From Bacteroidota bacterium (lineage in GTDB: Bacteria; Bacteroidota; Bacteroidia; Cytophagales; Cyclobacteriaceae), in the NCBI GenBank assembly GCA_018267135.1, contig JAFDZA010000019.1:1-64000 (forward strand): 64,000 nt of DNA, in the 5' to 3' direction. Shown here piece after piece: positions 28,587 to 37,034 of this stretch. The notes beneath the pieces are model-generated. The model was not told where the DNA came from and made no database searches. It saw only the letters and a program-made list of their open reading frames with translations. The translations under genes were made by a program, and so were the position numbers. Within the stretch, counting starts at the first letter, position 1. Each line of letters begins with the position of its first letter.

Positions 28587-29876
28587 TTATTTTTCTAAAA
28601 GTTTTTCATAGTTCACGGCTGTTTCAAAATACCGGCTCATGGTGTCGAGGTACTGAATTTGCGCCATCAGCCGGGCTTCATACGCATCCATCACCGCGTA
28701 AAGGTCTTCCCGGTTTTCCTGATAGGCCAGCAAAAGTGTTTCGTGGTTTTTTTGTAAGGCCGGAATAATTTTTTTTTCGTAATTAAATACCTGTTCTCTT
28801 AATGTTTTTATTTCGTTTACCATACCGGCCGTCATTCCTTGCAACTCGTTTAATACCGACTCGCGTTCGTACTTCATAGCTTCTATCTGGCCCTCCATGC
28901 CTTTTACGTTCGACTTATACATTTTAGAAGACCAGGGAGCAATGGGGATGGAGATCATTCCCAGCAACATATATTGGCCGGGCATGCCACTGCCCAGAGG
29001 GAACATGTGGTTATAACTGATCGTGAAATCGGGTTTTGCCTGCACTCTTTCCAGTTGCTGGTTCAGCCGCATGGAATAAATGGTTCGGTCTATTTTTTTT
29101 ATGTCGCTTCGGTTTTGGGCCAATAGGGCCGTATCGGGAAGCTCCGGTATAAAATTCCGGTAATAATTAGTCGTGTCTATCTGATAACGAATTTCTTTAG
29201 GCACATTCATCAACTGATTTAGAATTACATTTTTCTGAATAATTTCATTGTCATTCATAAGTATCAAATTCTGCACTTCGCTCAATCTGCCTTGGGCCTT
29301 ATAAATGGTTCCAAGTTTAGACTGGTTGTATTGATAGCGCACCTCGCTGATTTTTAATACCAGCTTGATGGTTTCTTCGTTTTCGCGCAATACCTTTTTC
29401 TTTTTCTCTAAAACGATCCACTGGTAAAAAGCCGTTTTGGCCAAAGCTCTCAACTCATTAAACGTATATTTTTCATCTGCTTTCTCCAGTAAGGTTTTTG
29501 ACTGGAGAAACGATTGATTAGCCCGGAGTTTGGCCGGATTAGTAAATTTTTGCTGAACCGAAAGCATTATTTGTCCCTTGTCTCGCTGGTCCATTACTTT
29601 CGTTCCCGGGTAAGGCAGCATCCAGGGGCCACCACCTATTTCGGGCGCCATCAGGCCGGTAGCGCCCTCGGCATACAAAGCCATCGCTTCGGCCCGGTGT
29701 CGGTAGTTTTTTAACATCGGATGATTCGTATTAATTACTGACAAGATGCTGTCGAGCGTAACTTTTTTTTGAGCCTCCGCAGGGTCAGTTAGACTCATCG
29801 TCATCCCGATCAGACAAACATTAATAATAAACTTTATCTGTTTATTGTATTTTTTTCGGTTGAGTAAAACGGCCAT
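28587..29876 (-). CDS. TolC family outer membrane efflux protein
   Basis: 429 residues from ATG 29876, chosen because it begins a signal-like region (IKFIINVCLIGMTMSLTDPAEAQ) and does not overlap the pump gene; a longer frame from 29915 exists. Two repeats of coiled-coil helices are typical of the trimeric outer membrane channel. It forms the exit duct for the RND pump encoded upstream. Confidence 0.88.
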   Translation of the reverse strand: MAVLLNRKKYNKQIKFIINVCLIGMTMSLTDPAEAQKKVTLDSILSVINTNHPMLKNYRHRAEAMALYAEGATGLMAPEIGGGPWMLPYPGTKVMDQRDKGQIMLSVQQKFTNPAKLRANQSFLQSKTLLEKADEKYTFNELRALAKTAFYQWIVLEKKKKVLRENEETIKLVLKISEVRYQYNQSKLGTIYKAQGRLSEVQNLILMNDNEIIQKNVILNQLMNVPKEIRYQIDTTNYYRNFIPELPDTALLAQNRSDIKKIDRTIYSMRLNQQLERVQAKPDFTISYNHMFPLGSGMPGQYMLLGMISIPIAPWSSKMYKSNVKGMEGQIEAMKYERESVLNELQGMTAGMVNEIKTLREQVFNYEKKIIPALQKNHETLLLAYQENREDLYAVMDAYEARLMAQIQYLDTMSRYFETAVNYEKLLEK

Positions 29877-29895
29877 TATCCGGTTTGGCTTTGTG

Positions 29896-31836
29896 TTAAT
29901 GTGCGGTTGTTTCATGGATATCCAGTTTTCCGAATTTTTTGAGTTCATATTCTTTTGTCATTAAAAAAATGAGAGGCGTAACCAACAAAATATGAGTAGA
30001 GGAGGTGAGCACTCCGCCAATCATAGGCAGCACAATCGGTTTCATTACATCGGTACCTACCCCGGTAGCCCACAACACCGGCACCAACCCAAACAAGGCC
30101 ACAGATACCGTCATTAGTTTAGGCCTTAATCGTTTGGCCGCACCGGCAATTACATATTCCTTCAACTCGGCAAGCGATATTGTTTCCGATGAGTTGCCAC
30201 GCACCTCAATTAATTGCCGCATGGAGTCGTTCAGGTAAATAACCATGACTACACCTGTTTCTACCGCTATTCCAAACAAAGCAATAAACCCTACGGCCAC
30301 GGCAACCGACAGGTGTACCCCGTAGAAATAGATCATGTAGGCTCCGCCAATCAGTGCAAAGGGTACGGTAATTAAACTGAAGAATGCTTCGCGCACAGAG
30401 TGAAAGGCAAAGTAGAGCGAGAAAAAAATAACAATCAGCACAATCGGTGCAATGAGTGCCAATGTTTTTTTACTATGAAGGAGATTTTCATATTGCCCAC
30501 TCCACTCTATGTAATAGCCATTGGGCAGCCCGGTAAGTTCCTGGTTCAGTTTATCTACTGCCTCTTGCACGGTGCTTCCCAGGTCGCGGTCCCGCACGTT
30601 AAAGAGTACCGTTCCTCTAAGCATGGCATTTTCAGAATTGATCATGGGCGGGCCATCTTGTATTTGCAGGTTAGCCACGGCAGACAAGGGCACCGTTCCC
30701 AGCGCGGGGGTTTGTACCGGAATCCGTTTAATCTGATCTAAACTATTTCGGTAGTCCTGGGCTAAGCGAACATTGATTGAAAATCGCTGACGGCCTTCGA
30801 TGGTACGGGCAATGGGCGTGCCCCCAATGGCCGATTCTACCAGGGTGTTTACTTCGTCAATCGTTAATCCATACCGGCCAATTTCATCGCGCTTAATATC
30901 AATCACTAAATACTTTCCTCCGGTAACGGGCTCTACATACAAATCTTTTATTCCGGGTATTCCTTCCAACGCTTTCTTCACTTTTTCGGAAACAGAATAG
31001 ATGGTATCAAGCCGCTGGCCATATACTTTCACGCCTACGTCTGTGCGGATGCCCGTAGCCAGCATATTAATCCGGTTAATGATCGGCTGGGTCCAGCCGT
31101 TCACAACCCCGGGTATTTGCAACTTCGCATCTAATTCGTTGATGATATCTTTTTTAGTAAGGCCCGGCCTCCACTCACTTTTGGGCTTTAGCATGATGAT
31201 GGTTTCAATCATACTAATCGGAGAATTATCGGTGGCGGTATTAGCCCGGCCGGCTTTGCCTAAAACTTTATCTACCTCCGGAACGGAATGAATAATTTTA
31301 TCTTGTACCTGAAGAATCCGTTTGGCTTCGGCATTGGAAATATCGGGAAGCGTAACCGGCATAAACAAAATAGATTGTTCGTCTAACGGAGGCATAAACT
31401 CCGACCCCAAACTAATCATCAGCGGAATACTGACAGCGAGGGCGGCCAGATTAATGCCAATGGTAGTTTTGCGCCACCGGATGCACCAACGTATGACCGG
31501 CTCATAGATTTTTTCTAAAAAACGGTTGATGGGGTTAGTGTTTTCATCTTTAACTTTTCCTTTCATAAAAAAAGAAATTAAAACCGGAGCCAGTGTTACT
31601 ACCAGAATAGCATCTACCAGCATAATAAAGGTTTTGGTGTAGGCCAGCGGATGAAAAAGTTTTCCTTCCTGCCCGGTCAGCATAAACACAGGCAAGAATG
31701 AAGTAATGATAATAATTGTAGAATAAAAAACGCCTCTTGAAACCTGTTGGCTCGATTTTTCGATAATGGCGAGCCGCTCTTCTTCGGTAATCCAGGGTTC
31801 TTCTTTTTTGCGTGAAAATTTTTTGAAGAAGCTCAT
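29896..31836 (-). CDS. cusA: CusA/CzcA heavy-metal RND pump, C-terminal part (split gene)
   Basis: 646 residues, corresponding to everything after the cytoplasmic loop between helices 4 and 5 of a CusA-type pump: helices 5-6 (TIIIITSFLPVFMLTGQEG block), 7, the second porter domain and helices 8-12. The ATG lies six bases after, and in the same frame as, the TAA ending the N-terminal part. If that TAA were a sense codon, one normal 1077-residue pump would result. All downstream sequence is open and well conserved. Reinitiation at this ATG could supply the second half as a separate chain; a single nonsense mutation or read error is the alternative. Confidence 0.85.
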   Translation of the reverse strand: MSFFKKFSRKKEEPWITEEERLAIIEKSSQQVSRGVFYSTIIIITSFLPVFMLTGQEGKLFHPLAYTKTFIMLVDAILVVTLAPVLISFFMKGKVKDENTNPINRFLEKIYEPVIRWCIRWRKTTIGINLAALAVSIPLMISLGSEFMPPLDEQSILFMPVTLPDISNAEAKRILQVQDKIIHSVPEVDKVLGKAGRANTATDNSPISMIETIIMLKPKSEWRPGLTKKDIINELDAKLQIPGVVNGWTQPIINRINMLATGIRTDVGVKVYGQRLDTIYSVSEKVKKALEGIPGIKDLYVEPVTGGKYLVIDIKRDEIGRYGLTIDEVNTLVESAIGGTPIARTIEGRQRFSINVRLAQDYRNSLDQIKRIPVQTPALGTVPLSAVANLQIQDGPPMINSENAMLRGTVLFNVRDRDLGSTVQEAVDKLNQELTGLPNGYYIEWSGQYENLLHSKKTLALIAPIVLIVIFFSLYFAFHSVREAFFSLITVPFALIGGAYMIYFYGVHLSVAVAVGFIALFGIAVETGVVMVIYLNDSMRQLIEVRGNSSETISLAELKEYVIAGAAKRLRPKLMTVSVALFGLVPVLWATGVGTDVMKPIVLPMIGGVLTSSTHILLVTPLIFLMTKEYELKKFGKLDIHETTAH

Positions 31837-31842
31837 GATTTT

Positions 31843-33129
31843 TTAATTAATGTTTGAGTTTTTCTTTTGTGAGTACCTGTGCGAAAGATGTTTATAGGCA
31901 TTTTCTGACATAATGATTCCGTTATCGGCAATAACCCCAATGGCCAGCGCGATGCCGGTAAGCGACATAATGTTAGACGAAATATGGAATGCATTAAGAA
32001 GAATGAAAGCCGTGGCTATCGCAATCGGGATTTGAATTAAGATGCTCAACGCGCTGCGCCAATGAAATAAAAAAAGAATAACCACAAGCGATACGGCCAG
32101 CATTTCTTCAAACAGGGTTCGTTTAATAGACGATACCGATTCTTCAATCAGCCCGCTTCGGTCGTAGGCAATTGTAAATTTCATGCCTTCCGGAAATCCC
32201 TTGGCTACTTCTTCCATTTTCTTTTTTACTTTCTTAATTACTTCGTCTGCATTTTCTCCGTAGCGCATCACTACAATGCCGCCCACTACTTCGCCATCGC
32301 CCTCTGCATCAAAAATACCAAGGCGCAGCTGGCCCGTCATTTGTACTGTCGCTACATCTCTTATTCTTATCGGGATGGAGTTTTCCGTTTTTAATGAAAT
32401 ATTTTCTATTTCTTCCACATTCTTAATGTAACCCGTGGTTTTGATTACATAGCCGATGTCGTTCGATTCAAATTTTCTTCCCCCCGCCTCGTTGTTGTTA
32501 GCGCGGATAGCCTGAATAACTTGCTGTACCGATAACCCGAAATACGTAAGCTTATTAGGGTTGATGGTAACCTGATATTGTTTTTCAAACCCGCCAAAGG
32601 AGGCTACCTCGGCTACCCCCTGAACATTCTGCAACCCAAATTTGATGTACCAATCTTGTAGAGCACGCTGCTCGCCTAAGTCCATGCCGGGGGCATTCAG
32701 CGTGTACCAAAGAATATGGCCAACGCCTGTTCCATCTGGCCCGATGGTGGGCACCACCCCTTCCGGCAACAGGCGCGAGGCATAGTTCATCCGTTCCAGC
32801 ACACGCTGCCGTGCCCAATACACATCTACCGCATCTTCGAAAATGACATACACAAAGCTCATCCCAAACATGGATGAGCCCCGCACATATTTTACCCGGG
32901 GCAGCGCCTGCAGGTTCGTAACCAATGGATAGGTTACCTGGTCTTCCATAATTTGAGGACTGCGGCCGATCCATTCGGTAAATACAATTACCTGGTTCTC
33001 CGACAGGTCGGGGATCGCATCAATTTTACTGGTTTGAATGGAGTACCATCCCCACCCCAACAACCCGGCTGCAGCCAGCAAAACAATAAACCGATTGCGC
33101 AGCGAATACGAAATGAGTTTTTCAATCAT
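31843..33129 (-). CDS. cusA: CusA/CzcA heavy-metal RND pump, N-terminal part (split gene)
   Basis: 428 residues: helix 1, the first porter domain (about 35-330) and helices 2-4, ending just after ADNGIIMSENAYKHL, the helix 4 region that holds the proton-relay Asp. The last residues are SQKKNSNIN and then TAA. Intact pumps continue here through a charged cytoplasmic loop into helix 5. The break thus falls in a loop, not in a helix or at the internal duplication boundary. The pump exports metal from the periplasm or cytoplasm using the proton gradient. It is 96 bases after the HYC_CC_PP gene. Confidence 0.85.
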   Translation of the reverse strand: MIEKLISYSLRNRFIVLLAAAGLLGWGWYSIQTSKIDAIPDLSENQVIVFTEWIGRSPQIMEDQVTYPLVTNLQALPRVKYVRGSSMFGMSFVYVIFEDAVDVYWARQRVLERMNYASRLLPEGVVPTIGPDGTGVGHILWYTLNAPGMDLGEQRALQDWYIKFGLQNVQGVAEVASFGGFEKQYQVTINPNKLTYFGLSVQQVIQAIRANNNEAGGRKFESNDIGYVIKTTGYIKNVEEIENISLKTENSIPIRIRDVATVQMTGQLRLGIFDAEGDGEVVGGIVVMRYGENADEVIKKVKKKMEEVAKGFPEGMKFTIAYDRSGLIEESVSSIKRTLFEEMLAVSLVVILFLFHWRSALSILIQIPIAIATAFILLNAFHISSNIMSLTGIALAIGVIADNGIIMSENAYKHLSHRYSQKKNSNIN

Positions 33130-33225
33130 AAATAAAAAAAGAAAAATGAACAGACTTATTACAGATCAGTTATGGCCAAAGCCTGTAACGACCGAGCCGG
33201 ACGGCTCTTCTTGAAAAGAAAAAAA

Positions 33226-33630
33226 TCAAATAAGGAAAGTATGGAGCGACACCGTCAGGTCGGGGGTGTGCCGGGGCGGATCATAATCAACGTACGTTGC
33301 GGTAGCACGATCGGCAGAAGAAATAATTTCAGAAATAAAAACAAACGGTTGAACTACATAAACAAACGAAGCCACCGGCACATCAGCTTTTACTATGGAG
33401 GCAGGATAGGTTTGTCCTTCATGAATAAGGGTTTCACTTTCACAACAAGGTTTTGATTCGTGGTGGCACGGTGGCGTTTTTATCTCCATGGCACAAACCT
33501 CAGCCTTTGAAAACAACGTTACATGCTGCACAGCCCCGCTGCATATATGCAGCCCCACCATCAGATAACTGCTGGAAAACAGCGTGATGGAGGCAAATGC
33601 AAGGCAGGCTATTTGGCGCACGAACTTCAT
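33226..33630 (-). CDS. HYC_CC_PP family exported protein
   Basis: 134 residues with a signal peptide (MKFVRQIACLAFASITLFSS). The three family landmarks are present: HIC near residue 28, a HxxxxCC-type cluster (CHHESKPCCESE) in the middle, and PP near the end (YDPPRH). Several His and Cys residues suggest metal binding. This family sits at the head of Cu/Ag efflux operons in Bacteroidota, as here ahead of cusA. A role as periplasmic metal sensor or carrier is inference. Confidence 0.8.
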   Translation of the reverse strand: MKFVRQIACLAFASITLFSSSYLMVGLHICSGAVQHVTLFSKAEVCAMEIKTPPCHHESKPCCESETLIHEGQTYPASIVKADVPVASFVYVVQPFVFISEIISSADRATATYVDYDPPRHTPDLTVSLHTFLI

Positions 33631-33700
33631 TGGTAGGCAATTTACGAAAAATCGGGTGATTTGGTTTTATGTTTTTTTTTCGGGTGAATCCAGCTGATTA

Positions 33701-33708
33701 TATATTTG
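33701..33708 (+). promoter_or_regulatory. Promoter-like element upstream of a small reading frame
   Basis: TATATTTG is an exact TAnnTTTG match; at the right distance upstream lies TTTC instead of TTTG. Any transcript would run 110 bases before the small frame at 33818. Confidence 0.4.
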
Positions 33709-33817
33709 CATTTATAGTCGCTTCAATAGTGCTTATACTCATTAAAATTGCATGTTGTGTTCAATTATATAATCTCTAAAAACCACAACTCAAAAGCATT
33801 TAATCTTTAAACAACAG

Positions 33818-33913
33818 ATGCAAGGTGAGACAGAAATCATTACAGAAGACTTGCGGTTGGTAGATAGGTTCTTTTATCAGTTTAGGGTGATTGCACATCG
33901 CTCCAAAGAATAA
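33818..33913 (+). CDS. Possible 31-residue small protein or gene remnant
   Basis: ATG to TAA, 31 residues: starts MQGETEIITEDLRLVDRFF and ends VIAHRSKE. The composition looks protein-like (amphipathic, charged) but matches no family I recognise. It could be the surviving start of a gene lost by deletion, given the IS200 remnant 2.5 kb away, or chance. A promoter-like element lies 110 bases upstream. Confidence 0.25.
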   Translation: MQGETEIITEDLRLVDRFFYQFRVIAHRSKE

Positions 33914-33949
33914 TAGAATAACAAGGCAGTAATTCTTTGTTCATTCTTA

Positions 33950-36331
33950 CTATTTCTTTTTAATTTCATAATCAAACGTACCTACTAAAGGTTCTCCTTT
34001 TAAAGAAATGCCCTCTATAACTCCACTTGCTTTTGTTTCTTCATCATGATTGTAGAACGATATGACAGCATGCCCCGTAGAATCGGTCGTGACGTGAGGT
34101 TCCCAAAATAAAGTAATGCGCTTATCTGGTTTGCTATTGCTTGGTCTTTGCACCTCATACTTGGGTGCATAAAACTCACGCTCTGTTTGAAAGCCTTGTA
34201 CATTAAATATATAGATACCTTCGGTAGGTCTCTCAAAAATATCTGCTCCTTTTTTTATATAAAAGCCGATAACGCCATTAATACCCCTCGAGCCGAAAAT
34301 TGAAGCATTAGGGCCTTTCCATATAGTATAACTTTCAATGTCTCGCACGCTAATTGAACTTAAAGTTTCTATGGGAACAGGCATATCATCAATCAGTATC
34401 AACGGTGTTCCTCCACCTCGTATTGATACTTTCCAATTTTGTCCTGCTCCTGATACCGACACGCCAGCTTCCCGTCCTTGAAGCATTTGGAGTGGGTGCA
34501 CTGTCGTTTCCAACGCGATGTTGCCTGCTACTTTTGTAGAAGCAGAACCTCTGCCGTATATTTTACTTCCTTTTTCACGCTCTTCTTTTTTGGCTTGCAC
34601 AACTACTTCTTTCAACAGTATCGGTTTTTGACCAAATTCATAATGGATTTTTTTTTGTTCGATGCTTTGGGCTACGAACGATTTTTCAAAATCAGTTGGG
34701 GTATCACTGAAGGGAAGTAAGGGAAAATGGAGTGCAGGGAAGTCGGGTTTATTGTTCAAAATAAACTTTGTCCATTTACCTCCCTTTTTCGTTTCGCCCT
34801 GTAAAAATATCTTTGCAGAGTCATAGCAAATAACTTGGTTTATTTCAAAATCTCCCGTGGCATTGGTTTGAGCAATTTTTGTTTCAAAAATGGGTGAGGC
34901 ACACATGTAAGTTACTTTTCCATTGGCAATGGGTTTATTGTTGTGCTTGTCCACCATTTTCCCTGTAATGGTCAGCCCATGTTCAACTGCATATTGCTGC
35001 TGTGCCCATTGTAATTCAAGTGCTTTTTTGATTGTGAACCTGCGCCAACCTTGTGTGAGTAAAAGGTTATCGAGTGCCTCATAGCGGTCTATATTCGTTG
35101 GGTTGAAATAGTAGCCCGGTGATTCTATATATCCGCGCAACTCAGATGAGAGCAATAAATAAGAGTTGATGGTTTCGCGGTTGTTATCGGTAAGCACATA
35201 ACGATTATCGCACACGGCCAATGAGAGATTGGCAATAAGGGGCACACCGCTTGTATCTGTTGCTTGTACATGAAGTGTTATCAATTCTCTTGGTGAGTAT
35301 ACTGGTTTATCGGGAGTGATTTTGATGGTTGGGCGTTTATTTGCGTCAATGAATATCAACCGTTCTGCTAAGGGGTTTCCTTCTTGGTCAGTTAGGGTAA
35401 TTTGTGCTAAACCTTCTGGGAAAACAGACTTAGGGATTTTCACAAGGGCAATACCGGCAGGAATTTTTGTGCTTGCTGAATAACAGACGATGCCCCGTGT
35501 TTGCGCAATGATATAAATCGTTTTGAGATCGGGCATGGTGGTTTGTATCCTTACGGTCACACTTTTGGTATTAGGTTGGTTTTTCACAGACAGAGTTATA
35601 CCATATTCTTTTGTACTTGGAAGGTTTACATCGACCATGTTGTCAATAATAGCACGATAGCTTTTCTCTTTTCGCGGTGTAATGTAAAATGTGCCCATGC
35701 CGAGCAAGTTGCTTTTAAATTCACAAACTGTTGCGTTTGTTTCATCAACAATTTTTCCTTTTACCTCTTGCCCAAGTCCATTGTTGCCGATGGCTTTGAA
35801 AGCAACTTCACTCGTTAACCCATTGACCAAGTCTCCGCCTTCAGGGAAAAACTGGATGTCTAATTTCTTCTCTTGAACAACAGCATGGGAAATGGCAAAT
35901 GACTTGCTCCAGATTTTGATCATGCAGTGAAAGAAATAATCTTCATTATTGTTTTTCATCCAATTGGTGTAGGCTCGCAACAGGTAATTTCCTAAAGCAA
36001 TTGAATCGGGCAAAACCATGTAGCCTGTAGCAGAACTATTGGTTGCCAACAGTTTTATTTGTTTGGCCAATTTTCCATCGGGGTTAATCAACTCAACATA
36101 AACTATATTGCTAAGTTGTGATGGCTCGTGAAAAGTGCCGCCTGTGGGGTATGCCTTAAGCCAAATGGTGTCACCATTGGTATAATAAGGTCTATCGGTA
36201 TGCAGATAAACTTTTTCCTGCGGAAATTCTTGCAGGTACTTTTTAAAGCCTGCTACAATCTTTTCGAGCACATCTTCTGACGGAGAAAAAGAAACTAGGG
36301 CAAGAGTGAGGAAGACAAAGATTTTTTTCAC
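33950..36331 (-). CDS. Secreted macroglobulin-like protein with a TonB-receptor plug domain but no barrel
   Basis: 793 residues with a signal peptide. An N-terminal MG2-like domain starts at YLHTDRPYYTNGDTIWLKAY. Further beta-sandwich domains follow, then a carboxypeptidase-regulatory-like region (about 455-530). A plug domain at about 610-715 carries GREAGVSVSG, IRGGGTPLILIDDMPV and FGSRGINGVI. A true TonB-dependent receptor would continue into a barrel of about 22 strands, which is missing. Such proteins are widespread in Bacteroidota; their role is unknown, perhaps docking to outer membrane transporters. Single gene beside an IS200 remnant. Confidence 0.82.
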   Translation of the reverse strand: MKKIFVFLTLALVSFSPSEDVLEKIVAGFKKYLQEFPQEKVYLHTDRPYYTNGDTIWLKAYPTGGTFHEPSQLSNIVYVELINPDGKLAKQIKLLATNSSATGYMVLPDSIALGNYLLRAYTNWMKNNNEDYFFHCMIKIWSKSFAISHAVVQEKKLDIQFFPEGGDLVNGLTSEVAFKAIGNNGLGQEVKGKIVDETNATVCEFKSNLLGMGTFYITPRKEKSYRAIIDNMVDVNLPSTKEYGITLSVKNQPNTKSVTVRIQTTMPDLKTIYIIAQTRGIVCYSASTKIPAGIALVKIPKSVFPEGLAQITLTDQEGNPLAERLIFIDANKRPTIKITPDKPVYSPRELITLHVQATDTSGVPLIANLSLAVCDNRYVLTDNNRETINSYLLLSSELRGYIESPGYYFNPTNIDRYEALDNLLLTQGWRRFTIKKALELQWAQQQYAVEHGLTITGKMVDKHNNKPIANGKVTYMCASPIFETKIAQTNATGDFEINQVICYDSAKIFLQGETKKGGKWTKFILNNKPDFPALHFPLLPFSDTPTDFEKSFVAQSIEQKKIHYEFGQKPILLKEVVVQAKKEEREKGSKIYGRGSASTKVAGNIALETTVHPLQMLQGREAGVSVSGAGQNWKVSIRGGGTPLILIDDMPVPIETLSSISVRDIESYTIWKGPNASIFGSRGINGVIGFYIKKGADIFERPTEGIYIFNVQGFQTEREFYAPKYEVQRPSNSKPDKRITLFWEPHVTTDSTGHAVISFYNHDEETKASGVIEGISLKGEPLVGTFDYEIKKK

Positions 36332-36368
36332 GTAATAAAAATAAACAAACCTTTGATAGTAAAAACAG

Positions 36369-36450
36369 GACTAAACCACTATCGACTTAAAGTCGATAGG
36401 TTGTTAAAAGACTAAACCACTATCGACTTAAAGTCGATAGGTTGTTAAAA
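36369..36450. repeat. Two exact tandem copies of a 41-bp palindromic unit
   Basis: Units 36369-36409 and 36410-36450 are identical. Each holds a 10-bp stem, CTATCGACTT and AAGTCGATAG, around a single A. They lie just past the tnpA 3' end, where IS200/IS605 elements carry their right-end hairpin. Duplication of the end hairpin may come from a second aborted insertion or slippage. Confidence 0.85.
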
Positions 36451-36461
36451 GAATGAAATTC

Positions 36462-36899
36462 TTACTCCAGAATAATTGTGTCGGTTTCCATGTTACCCGG
36501 CTTTCGGTGATGCTCAAGGTATTCTTGCACCATCTCGTTCGTTATGTTGCCCGTACTCTAAACACCGTACGCTATCGCCCAAAAGTGACGCCCCCAATAC
36601 CGTTTCGAAAGTTCAGAATACTCTTCTTGAAGTCTTCGCGATGTCCTCCCCTTCAATCTCTTAACAATATCACTGATATTCAGCGATGGACGATATTCAA
36701 TGTGGATATGTACGTGGTCTTTACTTACTACTCCCTTCAGTATCTTCACATCCTCAGCATCAGATATTTGCTTAACAAGATCGCGGCATCTCTTTTGGAT
36801 GTCTCCCTCCAAAACTTTATACCTACATTTTTTAACCCAAATTATGTGCACAGTAAGCCAAGATACTGTGTGGCTACCGATACGAAGTTCTTTGCTCAC
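36462..36899 (-). pseudogene. tnpA: IS200-family Y1 transposase TnpA with in-frame amber codon
   Basis: The full frame is 145 residues from a GTG start, the normal size. The HUH pair is visible in KDHVHIHIEY. After HFWAIAYGV the codon TAG (36558-36560) stands where relatives have Trp (GVWSTGNIT). Beyond it the frame stays open for 31 codons with the conserved STGNITNEMVQEYLEHHRK, then ends in TAA. The catalytic tyrosine of this family lies in that EYLEHH helix, so the 113-residue product would be inactive. One G-to-A change would explain it. Confidence 0.85.
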
Positions 36900-36903
36900 T
36901 TAG

Positions 36904-36911
36904 CAAAGTTA
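36904..36911 (-). promoter_or_regulatory. Promoter -7 element of tnpA
   Basis: Minus-strand TAACTTTG, exact TAnnTTTG, four bases before the GTG start of tnpA. Another case where the message would be leaderless. Confidence 0.4.
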
Positions 36912-37034
36912 CTATTTGTGTAGCAACTAAAAGTCTTGCGCTGAAAGCGCATAGTTTCAACTAATGATTGTGACCAATAAAAAAGCCTTCTCGTAGAAGT
37001 ATTTAGTTTTTTCTCTTTTTTGTATTTTCACATT

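Larger units (their letters stand above)
33631..33949. other. 319-base gap between the efflux operon and the plug-domain gene
   Basis: An AT-rich gap carrying one plus-strand promoter-like element (33701-33708) and one 31-codon plus-strand frame (33818-33913). No terminator-like hairpin, tRNA or repeat is seen. It divides two minus-strand genes, yet the visible signals face the plus strand. Confidence 0.4.
36369..36960 (-). mobile_element. IS200/IS605-type element, disabled
   Basis: A single tnpA frame is flanked by subterminal hairpins: the duplicated palindrome on the 3' side and TGCGCT-GAA-AGCGCA (36937-36951) on the 5' side. There are no long terminal inverted repeats, as expected of the family. 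No tnpB accompanies it, so it is of IS200 form. Both hairpins sit beside the same ACTAAA word. Outer limits are approximate because target and cleavage tetranucleotides cannot be fixed without an empty-site comparison. Confidence 0.65.

Noticed and set aside
31837..31845. Frameshift as the cause of the split pump gene
   Set aside because: Both halves are in the same frame; only one TAA separates them, so no indel is needed.
33194..33207. Hairpin GAGCCG-GA-CGGCTC between the HYC_CC_PP gene and cusA as a terminator
   Set aside because: The loop is two bases and no T-run follows on the minus strand; a terminator here would also cut the operon.
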